Source of the DNA: Lactobacillus isalae
GTDB lineage: Bacteria > Bacillota > Bacilli > Lactobacillales > Lactobacillaceae
Assembly (NCBI RefSeq): GCF_947539375.1
Contig: NZ_OX443569.1
Coordinates: 434,001 to 498,000 of the forward strand
Length of the DNA: 64,000 nt
Direction: 5' to 3'
Positions within the stretch are counted from its first letter, which is position 1. The number at the start of each line of letters is the position of its first letter. Under the pieces are notes generated by a model. That model was not told where the DNA came from, made no database searches, and saw nothing but the letters and a program-made list of their open reading frames with translations. Below, in pieces: positions 20,436 to 29,757 of this stretch. A program made the position numbers and the translations under genes.

Positions 20436-21656
20436 ATGTCTAAAGAAATGGTGGAAGCCTTTGCAACCTTAGAAAAAGAAAAAGGCATTAAGCAAGAAGT
20501 TATTGTTGATGCAATTAAGGCTGCTTTAGTCGCTGCATATAAAAAGAATTATAATCAAGCTCAAAATGTAGAAGTTGTTTTTGATGAAAAAAAGGGTAAC
20601 TTCAAGGTTAACGCAATCAAGACAGTTGTAGATGAAGTTCAAGATAGCCGTCTTGAAGTAAGTCTTAAAGATGCTCTTGAGATTAACCGTGCTTATGAAG
20701 TTGGCGATGAGATTCGCTTTGAAGTAACACCTAAGGACTTTGGTCGTTTAGCTGCTCAAACTGCTAAGCAAGTAATCATGCAACGTTTACGTGAAGCTGA
20801 AAGAGAACACATTATTAGTGAATACTCTCAATATAAAGACGAGATTGTTACAGGTACAGTTGAAAGACGCGATAATCGCTTTGTTTATGTGAAAATTGGA
20901 AATGTAGAAGCTGTAATGCCTCATAACGATCAATTACCAGGTGAAAATTACAACCCTCAAGATAAGGTTCGTGTTTTAGTAACTAGAGTAGGTTCTGATT
21001 CAAAAGGAGCTCAAATTACTGTTTCTAGAACTGCACCTGATTTAGTAAAGCGTCTTTTTGAACAAGAAGTTCCAGAAGTTTATGATGGAACTGTTGAAAT
21101 TGTATCAATTGCTCGCGAAGCTGGAGACAGAACTAAGATTGCTGTTAAGAGCAATGATCCAGATATTGATCCTGTTGGTACTCTCGTAGGACCAAAAGGT
21201 GCTCGTGTCCAAAATATTGTTAATGAATTGGGCGGAGAAAATATCGACGTTGTAAAATACGAAGAAAATCCATCTGACTTTATTGCTAATGCTTTAAATC
21301 CTGCAGAAGTAATTGCGGTTCAATTTAGCGGGGATGAAGACGATAAAAATGCCTTGGTAATTGTTCCTGATTATCAATTATCTTTAGCTATTGGTAAGCG
21401 TGGTCAAAACGTACGTCTTGCTGCTCGTTTAACTGGCTATAAGATTGACATTAAACCTGAATCTCAAGTTGAATTTGTTGATTCTGATGGTGATGACGTC
21501 GAAGCAGATCAAGATACTGATAATAACGAAGTATCAAGTGAAGAAACACCAGAATCTATTGCTGAACAAATTGAAGATGATCCAAGCGATGAATTTCCAA
21601 ATGGAGAAGATGTAGATTCAGCTTTAGATGATGATGCAGATAAAGATGAGGAATAG
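20436..21656 (+). CDS. nusA: Transcription termination/antitermination factor NusA
   Basis: A 406-residue NusA with an RNA-polymerase-binding N-terminal domain (1-125), S1 domain (about 135-200; VTGTVERRDNRFVYVKIGN), then KH1 (VGPKGARVQNIVNELGGE) and KH2 (AIGKRGQNVRLAARLTGYKI). The last 60 residues are a low-complexity acidic tail. The ATG at 20436 follows GAAAGGATG; a longer reading from 20385 overlaps rimP and is rejected. Confidence 0.96.
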   Translation: MSKEMVEAFATLEKEKGIKQEVIVDAIKAALVAAYKKNYNQAQNVEVVFDEKKGNFKVNAIKTVVDEVQDSRLEVSLKDALEINRAYEVGDEIRFEVTPKDFGRLAAQTAKQVIMQRLREAEREHIISEYSQYKDEIVTGTVERRDNRFVYVKIGNVEAVMPHNDQLPGENYNPQDKVRVLVTRVGSDSKGAQITVSRTAPDLVKRLFEQEVPEVYDGTVEIVSIAREAGDRTKIAVKSNDPDIDPVGTLVGPKGARVQNIVNELGGENIDVVKYEENPSDFIANALNPAEVIAVQFSGDEDDKNALVIVPDYQLSLAIGKRGQNVRLAARLTGYKIDIKPESQVEFVDSDGDDVEADQDTDNNEVSSEETPESIAEQIEDDPSDEFPNGEDVDSALDDDADKDEE

Positions 21657-21666
21657 GTGACTTTCT

Positions 21667-21963
21667 TTGAAAAAAAGAAAAATTCCAATGCGTAAGGACT
21701 TATTAACTAATACTATGCAACCTAAAAAAGAATTGGTACGTGTAGTTGTTGATAAAGACAAAAATATCTCGGTTGATCCAACTGGAAAGAAGTCAGGTAG
21801 AGGGGCTTATGTATCTTTAGAACCTGATAAAATTGCTCAAGCACAAAAGAATCAAGTTTTAGAAAAAAGCTTGGGTGTTAAAGTTTCAGCTGATTTTTAT
21901 GATGACCTTTATGCATATGTTGATCATCAAAAAGCAAGAAAAGAATTGTTTGGTGATAAATAA
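21667..21963 (+). CDS. ylxR: YlxR/RnpM family RNA-binding protein
   Basis: A 98-residue DUF448 protein. KKRKIPMRKDLLTNTMQPKK, then ISVDPTGKKSGRGAYVS, match Bacillus YlxR closely; that protein has been reported as an RNase P modulator (RnpM). The start is TTG 21667. It sits between nusA and ylxQ, as in most Firmicutes. Confidence 0.93.
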   Translation: MKKRKIPMRKDLLTNTMQPKKELVRVVVDKDKNISVDPTGKKSGRGAYVSLEPDKIAQAQKNQVLEKSLGVKVSADFYDDLYAYVDHQKARKELFGDK

Positions 21964-21965
21964 TT

Positions 21966-22277
21966 TTGCAAAACAAACAAAAAACTTTAAATTTACTTGG
22001 ATTAGCACAAAAAGCTGATAAATTAGCAACTGGATTTGATGCAGTAAAAATATCTTTAAGTAAAAATCAAGCAAAATTGGTTTTTATTGGTAATGACGTT
22101 AGTCAAAATACTAAAGATAAAATTAATTTCCTTATGCGAAAAAAGGATATCCCACTAGTTGATATCTTTTCTAGTGCCGAAATAACGCAGGCTCTTGGAA
22201 AAGAAAGAAAACTAGTTTCCGTTACAGATCCAGGCTTCAGCAAGGCAATGATAAAGAATTTAAACGAAGGAGTGTGA
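21966..22277 (+). CDS. ylxQ: YlxQ, L7Ae/L30e-family RNA-binding protein
   Basis: A 103-residue L7Ae-type kink-turn binding fold: [19 protein letters not shown] and [19 protein letters not shown]. The start is TTG at 21966, three bases after ylxR ends. It is part of the nusA-infB operon; its cellular role is not settled. Confidence 0.92.
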   Translation: MQNKQKTLNLLGLAQKADKLATGFDAVKISLSKNQAKLVFIGNDVSQNTKDKINFLMRKKDIPLVDIFSSAEITQALGKERKLVSVTDPGFSKAMIKNLNEGV

Positions 22278-22281
22278 TTTG

Positions 22282-24927
22282 ATGGCTAAAAAGCGTATTT
22301 ATGAAGTAGCGAAAGAATTAGACATTGAAAACAAAATTGTTGTAAAAAAGGCACAAGATTTGGGTTTTGATGTAAAAAGCCACATGTCCTCCCTAGATGA
22401 TAAGCAAGTTTCTAAGTTAGTAGATAGTTTTAAGTCTGCTAATAATACTAAGCCATCTACTGAAAAGGATTCTAAAAATTCAAGTCGTAAAGAAAAAACT
22501 AAAATAAAGGTTTCTGTAGGTGCAATTCGTCGCCGTGATAATAAAGATGATCGCGACAACCGTCACAGTAATAATAAACACAGAAACAATAAGTTTAAGA
22601 AGCAACAAAACGAACGTCGCGCTGGTGAAGAAAGAAAACAAAATTCTGCTAAGCCAGCAGCGCGTGATTTGTTAAGTAAATTTAAAAAGAAGCAAAGAGC
22701 TGAAGCTAGTGAATTAAATGCTCAGACCGAAGCTTCTCGCCGTAAATGGCATCAAGAACAAAATCCTCAAAGATCAAAGGTTAAAAAAGTGGAAAATACT
22801 CGTAAGCCAAAAGAAGAAAAACTCGAAGGAGCTGCAGCTGTAAAAGCTCGTGTTCAAGCTTCACAAAAACCAGTTGGTCCTAAGATTATTAAGCCATCCC
22901 CAGCAAGAAACAAGGCTAAGAGACCTACTGTAAAAAAGGTAGAACCTATTGCACCAGTTGTGCCAGCTCCTCAAAAAGAAGAAACCAAGCCAACTCGTAA
23001 AAAAGACTTTACTCGTAAGAAGCGTGAAGTTCCAGATTATGAACGTGAAAGAAGCGAACATTCTGATAAAGCACGTCGCCGTAGAAATAAGAAGAACAAA
23101 CGCATTAATCAAAGTAAAGAAGTAAAGAAGCAACCAACCCAAAGAAAGGAACGTCCATTGCCAGAAACATTAGTTTATGAAGAAGGCATGAATGCTCAAG
23201 ATTTAGGAAAACTTCTTCATAGAGAACCAGCAGAAATTGTTAAAAAACTATTTATGCTAGGTGTTATGACTAACCAAAACCAATCTTTAGATAAAGATAC
23301 TATTGAACTATTAGCAGCTGAATATGGTATCGAAGCTGAAGAAAAGGTGCACGAAGATATTTCTGATATTGATACTTTGTACACTAAGGAAATGGAAGAA
23401 TCAAAGGCTTCTAAGCATCAAGAAAAGCGTCCACCAGTTGTTACAATTATGGGACACGTTGACCATGGTAAAACCACTTTGCTTGATAGATTACGTCATA
23501 CTAACGTATCTGAACATGAAGCTGGTGGTATTACTCAGAAGATTGGTGCTTACCAAGTAAGAATTGATGATCGTTTGATTACTTTCTTGGATACTCCAGG
23601 ACACGCTGCCTTTTCTAACATGCGTGCTCGTGGTGCAGAGATTACTGATATTGTTATTCTTGTAGTTGCAGCTGATGATGGTGTAATGCCACAGACAATT
23701 GAAGCTATTGACCACGCCAAGAGCGCAGGTGTTCCAATTATTGTTGCAGTTAACAAGATTGATAAGCCAGGCGCAAACCCAGATCATGTTATGGAACAAC
23801 TTATGAAATATGGTTTAGTTCCTGAAGATTGGGGTGGAGATACAATCTTTGTTAAGATTTCTGCAAAGACTGGTAAGAATGTTGAAGAATTATTACAAAT
23901 GATCTTACTCCAAGCTGATGTTATGGAACTTAAGGCTGACCCAGATCAAAAAGCAATTGGTACTGTAATTGAAGCTCGTCTTGATAAAGGCCGTGGTTCA
24001 GTAGCCGATATCTTAGTTCAACAGGGTACATTAAAGGTCGGAGATCCAATTGTTGTTGGTGACACATTTGGTCGTGTTCGTGTTATGACTAACGACAAGG
24101 GACGCCGAGTTAAGAAGGCAACCCCATCTACTCCTGTTGAAATTACTGGTTTAAACGATGTTCCTGAAGCAGCTGATAAGTTAGTTGTCTTTGATGATGA
24201 AAAGACTGCTAGAAGCGTCGGTGAACAACGTGCCAAGAATGCCTTGGAAAAACAACGTGAAAATGTACAACATGTTACTTTGGACAACTTGTTTGATACA
24301 ATGAAGAAAGAGAACATGAAGGAAGTTGACATTGTTCTTAAGGCTGATGTTCAGGGTTCTGCGGAAGCATTGCAACAATCTCTTGAAAAGATTGAAGTTG
24401 AAGGTGTAAGAGTTAATATTATTCACTCTGGTGTTGGTGCAATTAATGAATCTGATGTTACTTTAGCTGGTGCTTCAAATGCATTTATTGTTGGGTTTAA
24501 TGTTAGACCAACTAATACTGCCAAGAGCCAAGCAGATACTGAAGGTGTAGATATTCGTCTCTACAACATCATTTACAAGGTTATGGATGATGTTGAAGCT
24601 GCCATGAAGGGTATGCTTGAACCAACATACGAGGAAAAGGTTACTGGAAACTTAACTGTTCGTGAAACTTGGAAGGTATCTAAGATTGGTACAATCGCTG
24701 GTGCTTTTGTTGACAATGGATATGTTACTAGAGACTCTGGCATCCGTGTAATTCGTGACGGTATTGTTAAGTATGATGGAAAAGTTGCATCTCTTAAGCG
24801 TTTCAAGGATGACGTTAAAGAAGTTAAACAAGGATTTGATTGTGGTATCACAATTGAAAACTTCAACGATATCAAGGTTGACGATCAACTTGAAGCATAT
24901 GAAATGCAAGAGGTACCTGTTAAATAG
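22282..24927 (+). CDS. infB: Translation initiation factor IF-2
   Basis: An 881-residue IF-2 GTPase bringing initiator tRNA to the ribosome. A Lys/Arg-rich, low-complexity N-terminal region (about 50-300) precedes the G domain, with [16 protein letters not shown] and NKIDKPG. Domains II to IV bind the ribosome and fMet-tRNA. I choose ATG 22282, 9 bases after GGAG; TTG 22279 immediately before it is also possible. rbfA follows after 30 bases. Confidence 0.97.
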   Translation: MAKKRIYEVAKELDIENKIVVKKAQDLGFDVKSHMSSLDDKQVSKLVDSFKSANNTKPSTEKDSKNSSRKEKTKIKVSVGAIRRRDNKDDRDNRHSNNKHRNNKFKKQQNERRAGEERKQNSAKPAARDLLSKFKKKQRAEASELNAQTEASRRKWHQEQNPQRSKVKKVENTRKPKEEKLEGAAAVKARVQASQKPVGPKIIKPSPARNKAKRPTVKKVEPIAPVVPAPQKEETKPTRKKDFTRKKREVPDYERERSEHSDKARRRRNKKNKRINQSKEVKKQPTQRKERPLPETLVYEEGMNAQDLGKLLHREPAEIVKKLFMLGVMTNQNQSLDKDTIELLAAEYGIEAEEKVHEDISDIDTLYTKEMEESKASKHQEKRPPVVTIMGHVDHGKTTLLDRLRHTNVSEHEAGGITQKIGAYQVRIDDRLITFLDTPGHAAFSNMRARGAEITDIVILVVAADDGVMPQTIEAIDHAKSAGVPIIVAVNKIDKPGANPDHVMEQLMKYGLVPEDWGGDTIFVKISAKTGKNVEELLQMILLQADVMELKADPDQKAIGTVIEARLDKGRGSVADILVQQGTLKVGDPIVVGDTFGRVRVMTNDKGRRVKKATPSTPVEITGLNDVPEAADKLVVFDDEKTARSVGEQRAKNALEKQRENVQHVTLDNLFDTMKKENMKEVDIVLKADVQGSAEALQQSLEKIEVEGVRVNIIHSGVGAINESDVTLAGASNAFIVGFNVRPTNTAKSQADTEGVDIRLYNIIYKVMDDVEAAMKGMLEPTYEEKVTGNLTVRETWKVSKIGTIAGAFVDNGYVTRDSGIRVIRDGIVKYDGKVASLKRFKDDVKEVKQGFDCGITIENFNDIKVDDQLEAYEMQEVPVK

Positions 24928-24957
24928 GCATCTTTTTTCACAAAAAGGAGCTTAATT

Positions 24958-25329
24958 ATGAAACATAGAATTGGTCGCGTAGAAGGCGAAATTTTACGTG
25001 AGTTAACTAAGATTTTACGTAAAGATATTCGTGATCCACGTTTGAGTGATCTTACTATCACAGCTGTAGAATGTACAAATGATTTATCATATGCAACTGT
25101 ATACTACAGTTTGTTGACGGAAGATCCAGCAAAGGAAAAGGAAGTAGCTGAGGGACTTGATAAAGCAAAAGGAATGATGCGTCACTTGCTTGGTCAAACT
25201 TTGACTGTTTATAAAGTTCCTGAGTTAATTTTTAAACGTGATACTTCTGTTGCTTATGGTTCAAAGATTGATAATTTAATCAACCAAGTAAAGAAGCAAG
25301 ATCAAGAACGTGAAAATAAAAATAAGTAA
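24958..25329 (+). CDS. rbfA: Ribosome-binding factor A
   Basis: A 123-residue KH-fold 30S maturation factor. RVEGEILRELTKILRKDIRD, then ATVYYSLL, and a C-terminal ELIFKRDTSVAYGSKIDNLI are typical. AAGGAG precedes ATG 24958. It closes the rimP-rbfA operon at a terminator. Confidence 0.96.
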   Translation: MKHRIGRVEGEILRELTKILRKDIRDPRLSDLTITAVECTNDLSYATVYYSLLTEDPAKEKEVAEGLDKAKGMMRHLLGQTLTVYKVPELIFKRDTSVAYGSKIDNLINQVKKQDQERENKNK

Positions 25330-25357
25330 AAAGGCGCCGAAAGGCGTCTTTTATTTT
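25329..25357 (+). terminator. Terminator between rbfA and truB
   Basis: AAGGCGCC and GGCGTCTT pair around a GAAA tetraloop (one G-U), followed by TTTTATTTT. truB begins 12 bases later, so some read-through is possible. Confidence 0.85.
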
Positions 25358-25368
25358 GGAGATAGTAT

Positions 25369-26262
25369 ATGCTAAACGGAATTGTAGTAGTAAATAAACC
25401 ACGCGGTGTAACGAGCAGTGATTGTGTTTATAAATTGAGAAAAATACTTCAAATTAGAAAAATTGGCCATGCTGGCACGCTTGATCCTGAAGTAAATGGT
25501 GTCTTGCCAATCGCAATCGGGCAAGCAACTAAATTAATTGAATTAATGCATGAAAAGCCAAAATCTTATATCGGAAGTGGAATGTTTGGTCGTGCTACTG
25601 ATAGCTATGATTTAGATGGAAAAACAATTGCTGAGGAAAAAATCGTTACGCCATTTACGAGTAATCAAATTATTGATGGAATGAAAAAGTTAACTGGAAA
25701 ACTTGAACAGGTGCCACCAATTTATTCGGCGGTAAGAGTAAACGGTAAAAGGCTATATGAGTATGCAAGAGAAAATATCCCGGTCGAACGTCCTAAAAGA
25801 AAAGTAAATGTTTATAACTATGAACTAACACAAGATCCAGAATATGATCCATTAGAAAAAACAGAAAGCTTTGATTTTGCAATACGTTGTTCTAAGGGAA
25901 CGTATGTAAGATCTCTTGTGAATGATCTTGGAGAAGAATTAGGAGTACCAGCTGTAATGACTAGTCTCACTCGAACTAGCAGTTCAGGCTATGATTTAAG
26001 CCAGGCAGTAGATTTAGAAACAATTGAAGCAGAAAGAGATACTCCTGAAAAGTGGCTTCAGCCAATAGATAGTTTCTTCGTTGATTTACCTCAACTTCAA
26101 ATATCACCGGACCAATTTAAACGAGTTTCAAATGGAGCAAGTATTAAATTAAATACTAGTTATGCTAAAGTTGCTTTAGTTTATAATGGTCGTATAAAGG
26201 CTATTTATCAGCGACAAGGAAAAATTTATCGCCCAGAAATGATGCTTTTAAAAAATGAATAG
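25369..26262 (+). CDS. truB: tRNA pseudouridine-55 synthase
   Basis: A 297-residue TruB. The catalytic Asp is in [22 protein letters not shown] is the N-terminal motif and [16 protein letters not shown] the RNA-binding/catalytic block. It is followed 12 bases later by ribF, the usual pairing. Confidence 0.96.
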   Translation: MLNGIVVVNKPRGVTSSDCVYKLRKILQIRKIGHAGTLDPEVNGVLPIAIGQATKLIELMHEKPKSYIGSGMFGRATDSYDLDGKTIAEEKIVTPFTSNQIIDGMKKLTGKLEQVPPIYSAVRVNGKRLYEYARENIPVERPKRKVNVYNYELTQDPEYDPLEKTESFDFAIRCSKGTYVRSLVNDLGEELGVPAVMTSLTRTSSSGYDLSQAVDLETIEAERDTPEKWLQPIDSFFVDLPQLQISPDQFKRVSNGASIKLNTSYAKVALVYNGRIKAIYQRQGKIYRPEMMLLKNE

Positions 26263-26274
26263 CGAGAGTAAAAG

Positions 26275-27213
26275 ATGAAAGTAATAACCTTAGATTATCC
26301 GATTACTGCACCTATCACGAATAAAAAGGTAATCTTAACACTAGGTTTTTTTGATGGGGTGCATATTGGACATCAGAAACTTATTAAGGATGCTAAATTA
26401 ATAGCAGAAGAAAAACAATTACCGCTAATGGTAATGACTTTTGATAAACATCCTAAAGAAATATATAAAAATGATCATAAATTTGTCTATTTAGAAACAG
26501 CCCATGAAAAAGAGCAAAAGATGAAAAAGCTGGGAGTAGACTATTTAGTTATTATCAAATTTACTAAAGAATTTAGTCAGCTTTCTCCTCAAGACTTTGT
26601 AGATCAAGTAATTATGAAACTCAATGCAGATACTGTGGTAGTTGGCTTTGATTATACCTATGGTCCAAAAGATATCGCTAATGTAGAGAATCTTCCTAAA
26701 TTTGCACAAGACAGATTTCAAATCATGGTGGAGCCGAAGCAATCTATTGATAAGATTAAAGTTAGTTCTACTTATATTAGAAAGGCGATTCAGCATGGTA
26801 ATGTTGAACTAGCTGCAGCCTTGCTTGGACAGCCTTATGAAACTTCCGGCATCATTGTTCATGGCTTTAGAAGAGGGCACAAAATAGGATTTCCAACTGC
26901 TAATCTTGAAATTTCGGGTGCAAAAGTTTTACCAGCTGAGGGAGTGTATGCAACTAAGGCTAAAATAAATGGAAAATGGCATGATGCTATGACTAGTGTT
27001 GGTTATAATGAAACTTTTAAAACAAACCACGGCTTAACAATTGAAACTAACATCTTCAATTTCGACGAAGAAGCCTATGGTAAGCCTTTAACTTTAGCTT
27101 GGTATAAATTTATGCGTTCAAATAAAAAATTCTCTGGAATAGAAGAATTGTCACGTCAATTAGATCAAGATAAACGAAATATTAAGCAATATTTCTATGA
27201 CTTAGAAAAATAA
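26275..27213 (+). CDS. ribF: Bifunctional riboflavin kinase/FAD synthetase
   Basis: A 312-residue enzyme making FMN and FAD. The N-terminal nucleotidyltransferase domain has GFFDGVHIGHQKL and the later SSTYIRKAI. The C-terminal kinase domain has GHKIGFPTANLE. Both domains are complete. The start ATG 26275 follows GCGAGAGTAAAAG. Confidence 0.96.
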   Translation: MKVITLDYPITAPITNKKVILTLGFFDGVHIGHQKLIKDAKLIAEEKQLPLMVMTFDKHPKEIYKNDHKFVYLETAHEKEQKMKKLGVDYLVIIKFTKEFSQLSPQDFVDQVIMKLNADTVVVGFDYTYGPKDIANVENLPKFAQDRFQIMVEPKQSIDKIKVSSTYIRKAIQHGNVELAAALLGQPYETSGIIVHGFRRGHKIGFPTANLEISGAKVLPAEGVYATKAKINGKWHDAMTSVGYNETFKTNHGLTIETNIFNFDEEAYGKPLTLAWYKFMRSNKKFSGIEELSRQLDQDKRNIKQYFYDLEK

Positions 27214-27247
27214 TTAATTAATTATCATTATCTTTTTATAGTTAATG

Positions 27248-27256
27248 TGATAAAAT
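27248..27256 (+). promoter_or_regulatory. Extended -10 promoter of the ABC-F gene
   Basis: TGATAAAAT forms an extended -10 element; the -35 region (TTATCT at 27228-27233, 17-base spacing) is weak. Transcription would begin near 27263, just ahead of the attenuator leader. Confidence 0.45.
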
Positions 27257-27296
27257 ATTTTTATCAATTGAAATCTAATGAAAGAGGGTTACGCCA

Positions 27297-27308
27297 TTGC
27301 GTTTTTAA
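27297..27308 (+). CDS. Candidate leader peptide 1, Met-Arg-Phe (3 codons)
   Basis: TTG-CGT-TTT-TAA lies 8 bases after AGAGGG, a plausible ribosome site. A ribosome at its stop codon would cover segment 1 of the attenuator. A 19-codon ORF in another frame (ATG 27278 to 27337) overlaps it and is the alternative stall peptide; it lacks a good ribosome site. Confidence 0.4.
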   Translation: MRF

Positions 27309-27367
27309 TCTTGCAAAATAGCATAGTTGAATTTTAATAATTATTTTCTCTTTTATGAGGAACGACT

Positions 27368-27379
27368 GTGCACTTTTGA
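27368..27379 (+). CDS. Candidate leader peptide 2, Met-His-Phe (3 codons)
   Basis: GTG-CAC-TTT-TGA follows AGGA by 6 bases. It lies on segment 2 of the attenuator, so its translation would change which helix forms. It may be incidental. Confidence 0.3.
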   Translation: MHF

Positions 27380-27428
27380 CAAGATTAAACGTAGATGGGA
27401 TACCTTCTTTTTTTGCTTAACGAGGAGA

Positions 27429-27461
27429 AAGTCTACATTTGTCAAAAGTGTAGGCTTTTTT
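27429..27461 (+). terminator. Conditional terminator upstream of the ABC-F gene
   Basis: AAGTCTACA (27429-27437) pairs with TGTAGGCTT (27449-27457) with one G-U pair, followed by T. Its 3' arm shares bases with the antiterminator helix. Confidence 0.8.
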
Positions 27462-27475
27462 CGTGAGGTGATTAC

Positions 27476-28981
27476 ATGAGTAACATTAAGATTTCAAATC
27501 TTTCTTTTAAATATTCTGACAGTATTGAAAATATTTTTAATAATTTAAACTTAGACTTGGATAGCAGTTGGAAACTAGGACTTATTGGCAGAAATGGAAG
27601 AGGAAAAACAACTTTTTTGGATCTGTTACGAGGAAAATTACAGGGAACAGGAGCAATCCAATCTAAGCTTGAATTTAATTACTTTCCTCTTAATGTAAAA
27701 AACAAGGAACAATTGACTCTTTATGCTTTAGAAGAACAAGTTCAATTTGATCAATGGGAACTTGAGCTTGAGTTAAATTTAATGAAAGTAGACACTAATC
27801 TTATTTGGCAACCCTTTAATACTCTAAGCGGAGGAGAACAGACTAAAGTTTTATTAGCTCTATCTTTTATTAATAGGGATGCTTTTCCTCTTATTGATGA
27901 GCCAACTAATCATTTAGACGAAGAGTCACGAAAACAAGTAGTAGAATATTTGCATCATCATTCTAACGGCTATATTGTGGTTAGTCATGACCGAGAATTC
28001 TTAAATCAAATAACTGACCATATCCTTGCAATTGAAAATACAGAGATTCATTTATATCAAGGAAATTTTGCTAGTTATGAAGACACTAAAGAAAAACGAG
28101 ATAAATTTAACCAACAGAGAAATGAGAAACTTCGTGGTCAAATTAAGACTCTAGATGAAAGTAGACAACGAATCAAGGGCTATTCTCTTCAATCAGAAAA
28201 TAATAAAAAAGCTAGTGCGCATAAGAATGAAATTCATGCAGATATTAACAAGGGATTTTTTGGTCATAAGGCTGCTAAAATAATGAAAGGATCTAAGAAT
28301 GTTGAAAGAAGAATGAACAAGGACATTCAAGACAGAAAAGGCTTGATGACCAATGTTGAATCTATACCAGATTTAGAGATGAATTTTCAGCCAAATTATC
28401 ATTCGACTTTATTAGAAACACGGCATTTAGATCTGAAAGTTCAAGATAAAAATTTATTTAAAGATTTAAACTTAATTGTCGAAAATCAAGGAATTGTTTC
28501 TCTTGAAGGTAAAAACGGATCGGGAAAGTCTACTTTTTTAAAAAGCATTTTAAATAAAAGCGCAGATGTAAATTATCAAGGAATTTTAAGTTTAACTAGT
28601 GGCTTAAAAATTTCATATTTGCCACAAAATTTTGTTGAATATTCAGGCACTTTAGTAGAATTTGCTCACAAAGAGCATTTGTCTTATGAGCAGATGCTTA
28701 ATATGCTTAAAAAAATGGGCTTTCCTAGAGAAAGTTTTCATACAAGAATTGAAGAAATGAGTATGGGACAGCAAAAGAGGGTTGCAATTGCCAAATCGCT
28801 TGTCGAAGATGCAGATTTTTATTTATGGGATGAGCCTGCTAACTACTTAGATGTATTTAACCAAGATCAATTAATCAATATTTTGAAAAAGACTAGGCCA
28901 GCGATGCTATTAGTAGAGCATGATGAGTATTTCATTAGTCAAGTTGCAAATAAAAGAATAAAATTAAATATAAAAGATTAG
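27476..28981 (+). CDS. Lsa-type ABC-F ribosome protection protein
   Basis: A 501-residue soluble protein with two ABC ATPase domains and no membrane segment. Walker A motifs are GRNGRGKT and GKNGSGKS. Signatures are LSGGEQTK and MSMGQQKR. Walker B regions are LIDEPTNHLD and LWDEPANYLD. Overall pattern, including NWKLGLIGRNGRGKT-like and FEQWELE-like blocks, recalls Lsa(A), which protects ribosomes from lincosamides, streptogramin A and pleuromutilins. The exact spectrum here cannot be deduced. An antibiotic-sensing type leader precedes it, which supports a resistance role. Unlike plasmid-borne relatives it sits in a core-gene neighbourhood, so it is probably intrinsic. Confidence 0.85.
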   Translation: MSNIKISNLSFKYSDSIENIFNNLNLDLDSSWKLGLIGRNGRGKTTFLDLLRGKLQGTGAIQSKLEFNYFPLNVKNKEQLTLYALEEQVQFDQWELELELNLMKVDTNLIWQPFNTLSGGEQTKVLLALSFINRDAFPLIDEPTNHLDEESRKQVVEYLHHHSNGYIVVSHDREFLNQITDHILAIENTEIHLYQGNFASYEDTKEKRDKFNQQRNEKLRGQIKTLDESRQRIKGYSLQSENNKKASAHKNEIHADINKGFFGHKAAKIMKGSKNVERRMNKDIQDRKGLMTNVESIPDLEMNFQPNYHSTLLETRHLDLKVQDKNLFKDLNLIVENQGIVSLEGKNGSGKSTFLKSILNKSADVNYQGILSLTSGLKISYLPQNFVEYSGTLVEFAHKEHLSYEQMLNMLKKMGFPRESFHTRIEEMSMGQQKRVAIAKSLVEDADFYLWDEPANYLDVFNQDQLINILKKTRPAMLLVEHDEYFISQVANKRIKLNIKD

Positions 28982-28998
28982 TTATAGAAAGAATAAAA

Positions 28999-29624
28999 AT
29001 GGCATTTGACTATAAAAAGAATTCAAAGAACTTTATTTACCAAAAAAGCGACCTGAAATTATCAAGGTTCCCAAAATAAATTACATTGCGGTTGCAGGAA
29101 ATGGCGATCCTAATCAAGAAGATGGAGCTTATAAAAAAGCTTTAGAGCTACTTTATGGACTTGCTTATAGGATCAAGATGAGCAAGAAGGGAGATCATAA
29201 AATTCCAGGCTATTTTGATTATGTTGTTCCTCCACTTGAAGGGCTGTGGTGGACAAAGGATAAAAAACAAGTTGATTATGCCCATAAAGAAAATTTCTCT
29301 TGGATGTCGATGATTAGAGTGCCTGACTTTGTTACATTAGAAGAATTTGATTGGGCAGTTAAGGCAGCTAGTGAAAAGAAAGAGAAAGATTTCTCACAAG
29401 TTAAGTTTTTTTCTTATGAGGAAGGACTTTGTGTTCAAGCCATGCATTGGGGCAGTTATGATGACGAGCCAGCAACAATAGAAAAAATGCATCAATTTGT
29501 TAAGAAAGAAAATTATCAGCTTGATATTCAAAATCCAAGATACCATCATGAAATATATTTAAGTGATCCAAGACGGACTAAAGTAGACCGGCGTAAGACT
29601 GTAATTAGGCTACCAATTAAGTAA
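28999..29624 (+). pseudogene. GyrI-like small-molecule-binding domain protein, frameshifted
   Basis: The intact family protein would be about 209 residues. Reading starts at ATG 28999 (MAFDYKK) but the frame is lost in an A-run at 29014-29018. Adding one A restores a continuous protein with KVPKINYIAVAGNGDPN and GYFDYVVPPLEGLWW. These are typical of the GyrI-like (YdeE-type) domain. The remaining open frame could be read from ATG 29178 (148 residues). Either a one-base deletion or a sequencing error in the homopolymer explains it. Confidence 0.75.
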
Positions 29625-29629
29625 TCAGA

Positions 29630-29654
29630 AGCAAGCAATGAAGCTTGCTTTTTT
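29630..29654 (+). terminator. Terminator upstream of hrcA
   Basis: AGCAAGC (29630-29636) and GCTTGCT (29643-29649) form a 7-bp stem followed by six T. Confidence 0.8.
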
Positions 29655-29666
29655 GTTTAAATTTAA

Positions 29667-29693
29667 TTAGCACTCGACTTGCACAATTGCTAA
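29667..29693 (+). promoter_or_regulatory. CIRCE operator 1
   Basis: TTAGCACTC-N9-AATTGCTAA. The left half is a perfect CIRCE arm, the right half matches 7 of 9. It overlaps the hrcA -35 element. It is the binding site for the HrcA repressor. Confidence 0.85.
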
Positions 29694-29706
29694 GTTATGG
29701 TATCAT
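29679..29706 (+). promoter_or_regulatory. hrcA operon promoter
   Basis: -35 TTGCAC (29679-29684) and -10 TATCAT (29701-29706) with 16-base spacing, between two CIRCE elements. Confidence 0.7.
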
Positions 29707-29714
29707 ATTAATTG

Positions 29715-29741
29715 TTAGCACAAGAGAAAGAAGAGTGCTAA
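29715..29741 (+). promoter_or_regulatory. CIRCE operator 2
   Basis: TTAGCACAA-N9-GAGTGCTAA. The right half is a perfect CIRCE arm, the left matches 7 of 9. It lies in the 5' leader just before hrcA. Confidence 0.9.
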
Positions 29742-29757
29742 TGATGGGGGCGAGAAA

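Larger units (their letters stand above)
27278..27461 (+). promoter_or_regulatory. Attenuator leader of the Lsa-like ABC-F gene
   Basis: Three RNA segments can pair in mutually exclusive ways. Segment 1 (27304-27318) pairs with segment 2 (27374-27389): a 10-bp block TTTAATCTTG/CAAGATTAAA plus 5 bp across one bulge. Segment 2 (27371-27382, CACTTTTGACAA) also pairs perfectly over 12 bp with segment 3 (27439-27450). Segment 3 overlaps the loop and 3' arm of the terminator. A ribosome held on an upstream ORF covering segment 1 would free segment 2 to break the terminator. This is the logic of antibiotic-induced attenuation, as known for ARE ABC-F genes. Confidence 0.75.

Noticed and set aside
22299-24909. 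Several long minus-strand ORFs opposite infB
   Set aside because: They are antisense frames of a well-conserved gene, with no ribosome sites and no recognised domain.
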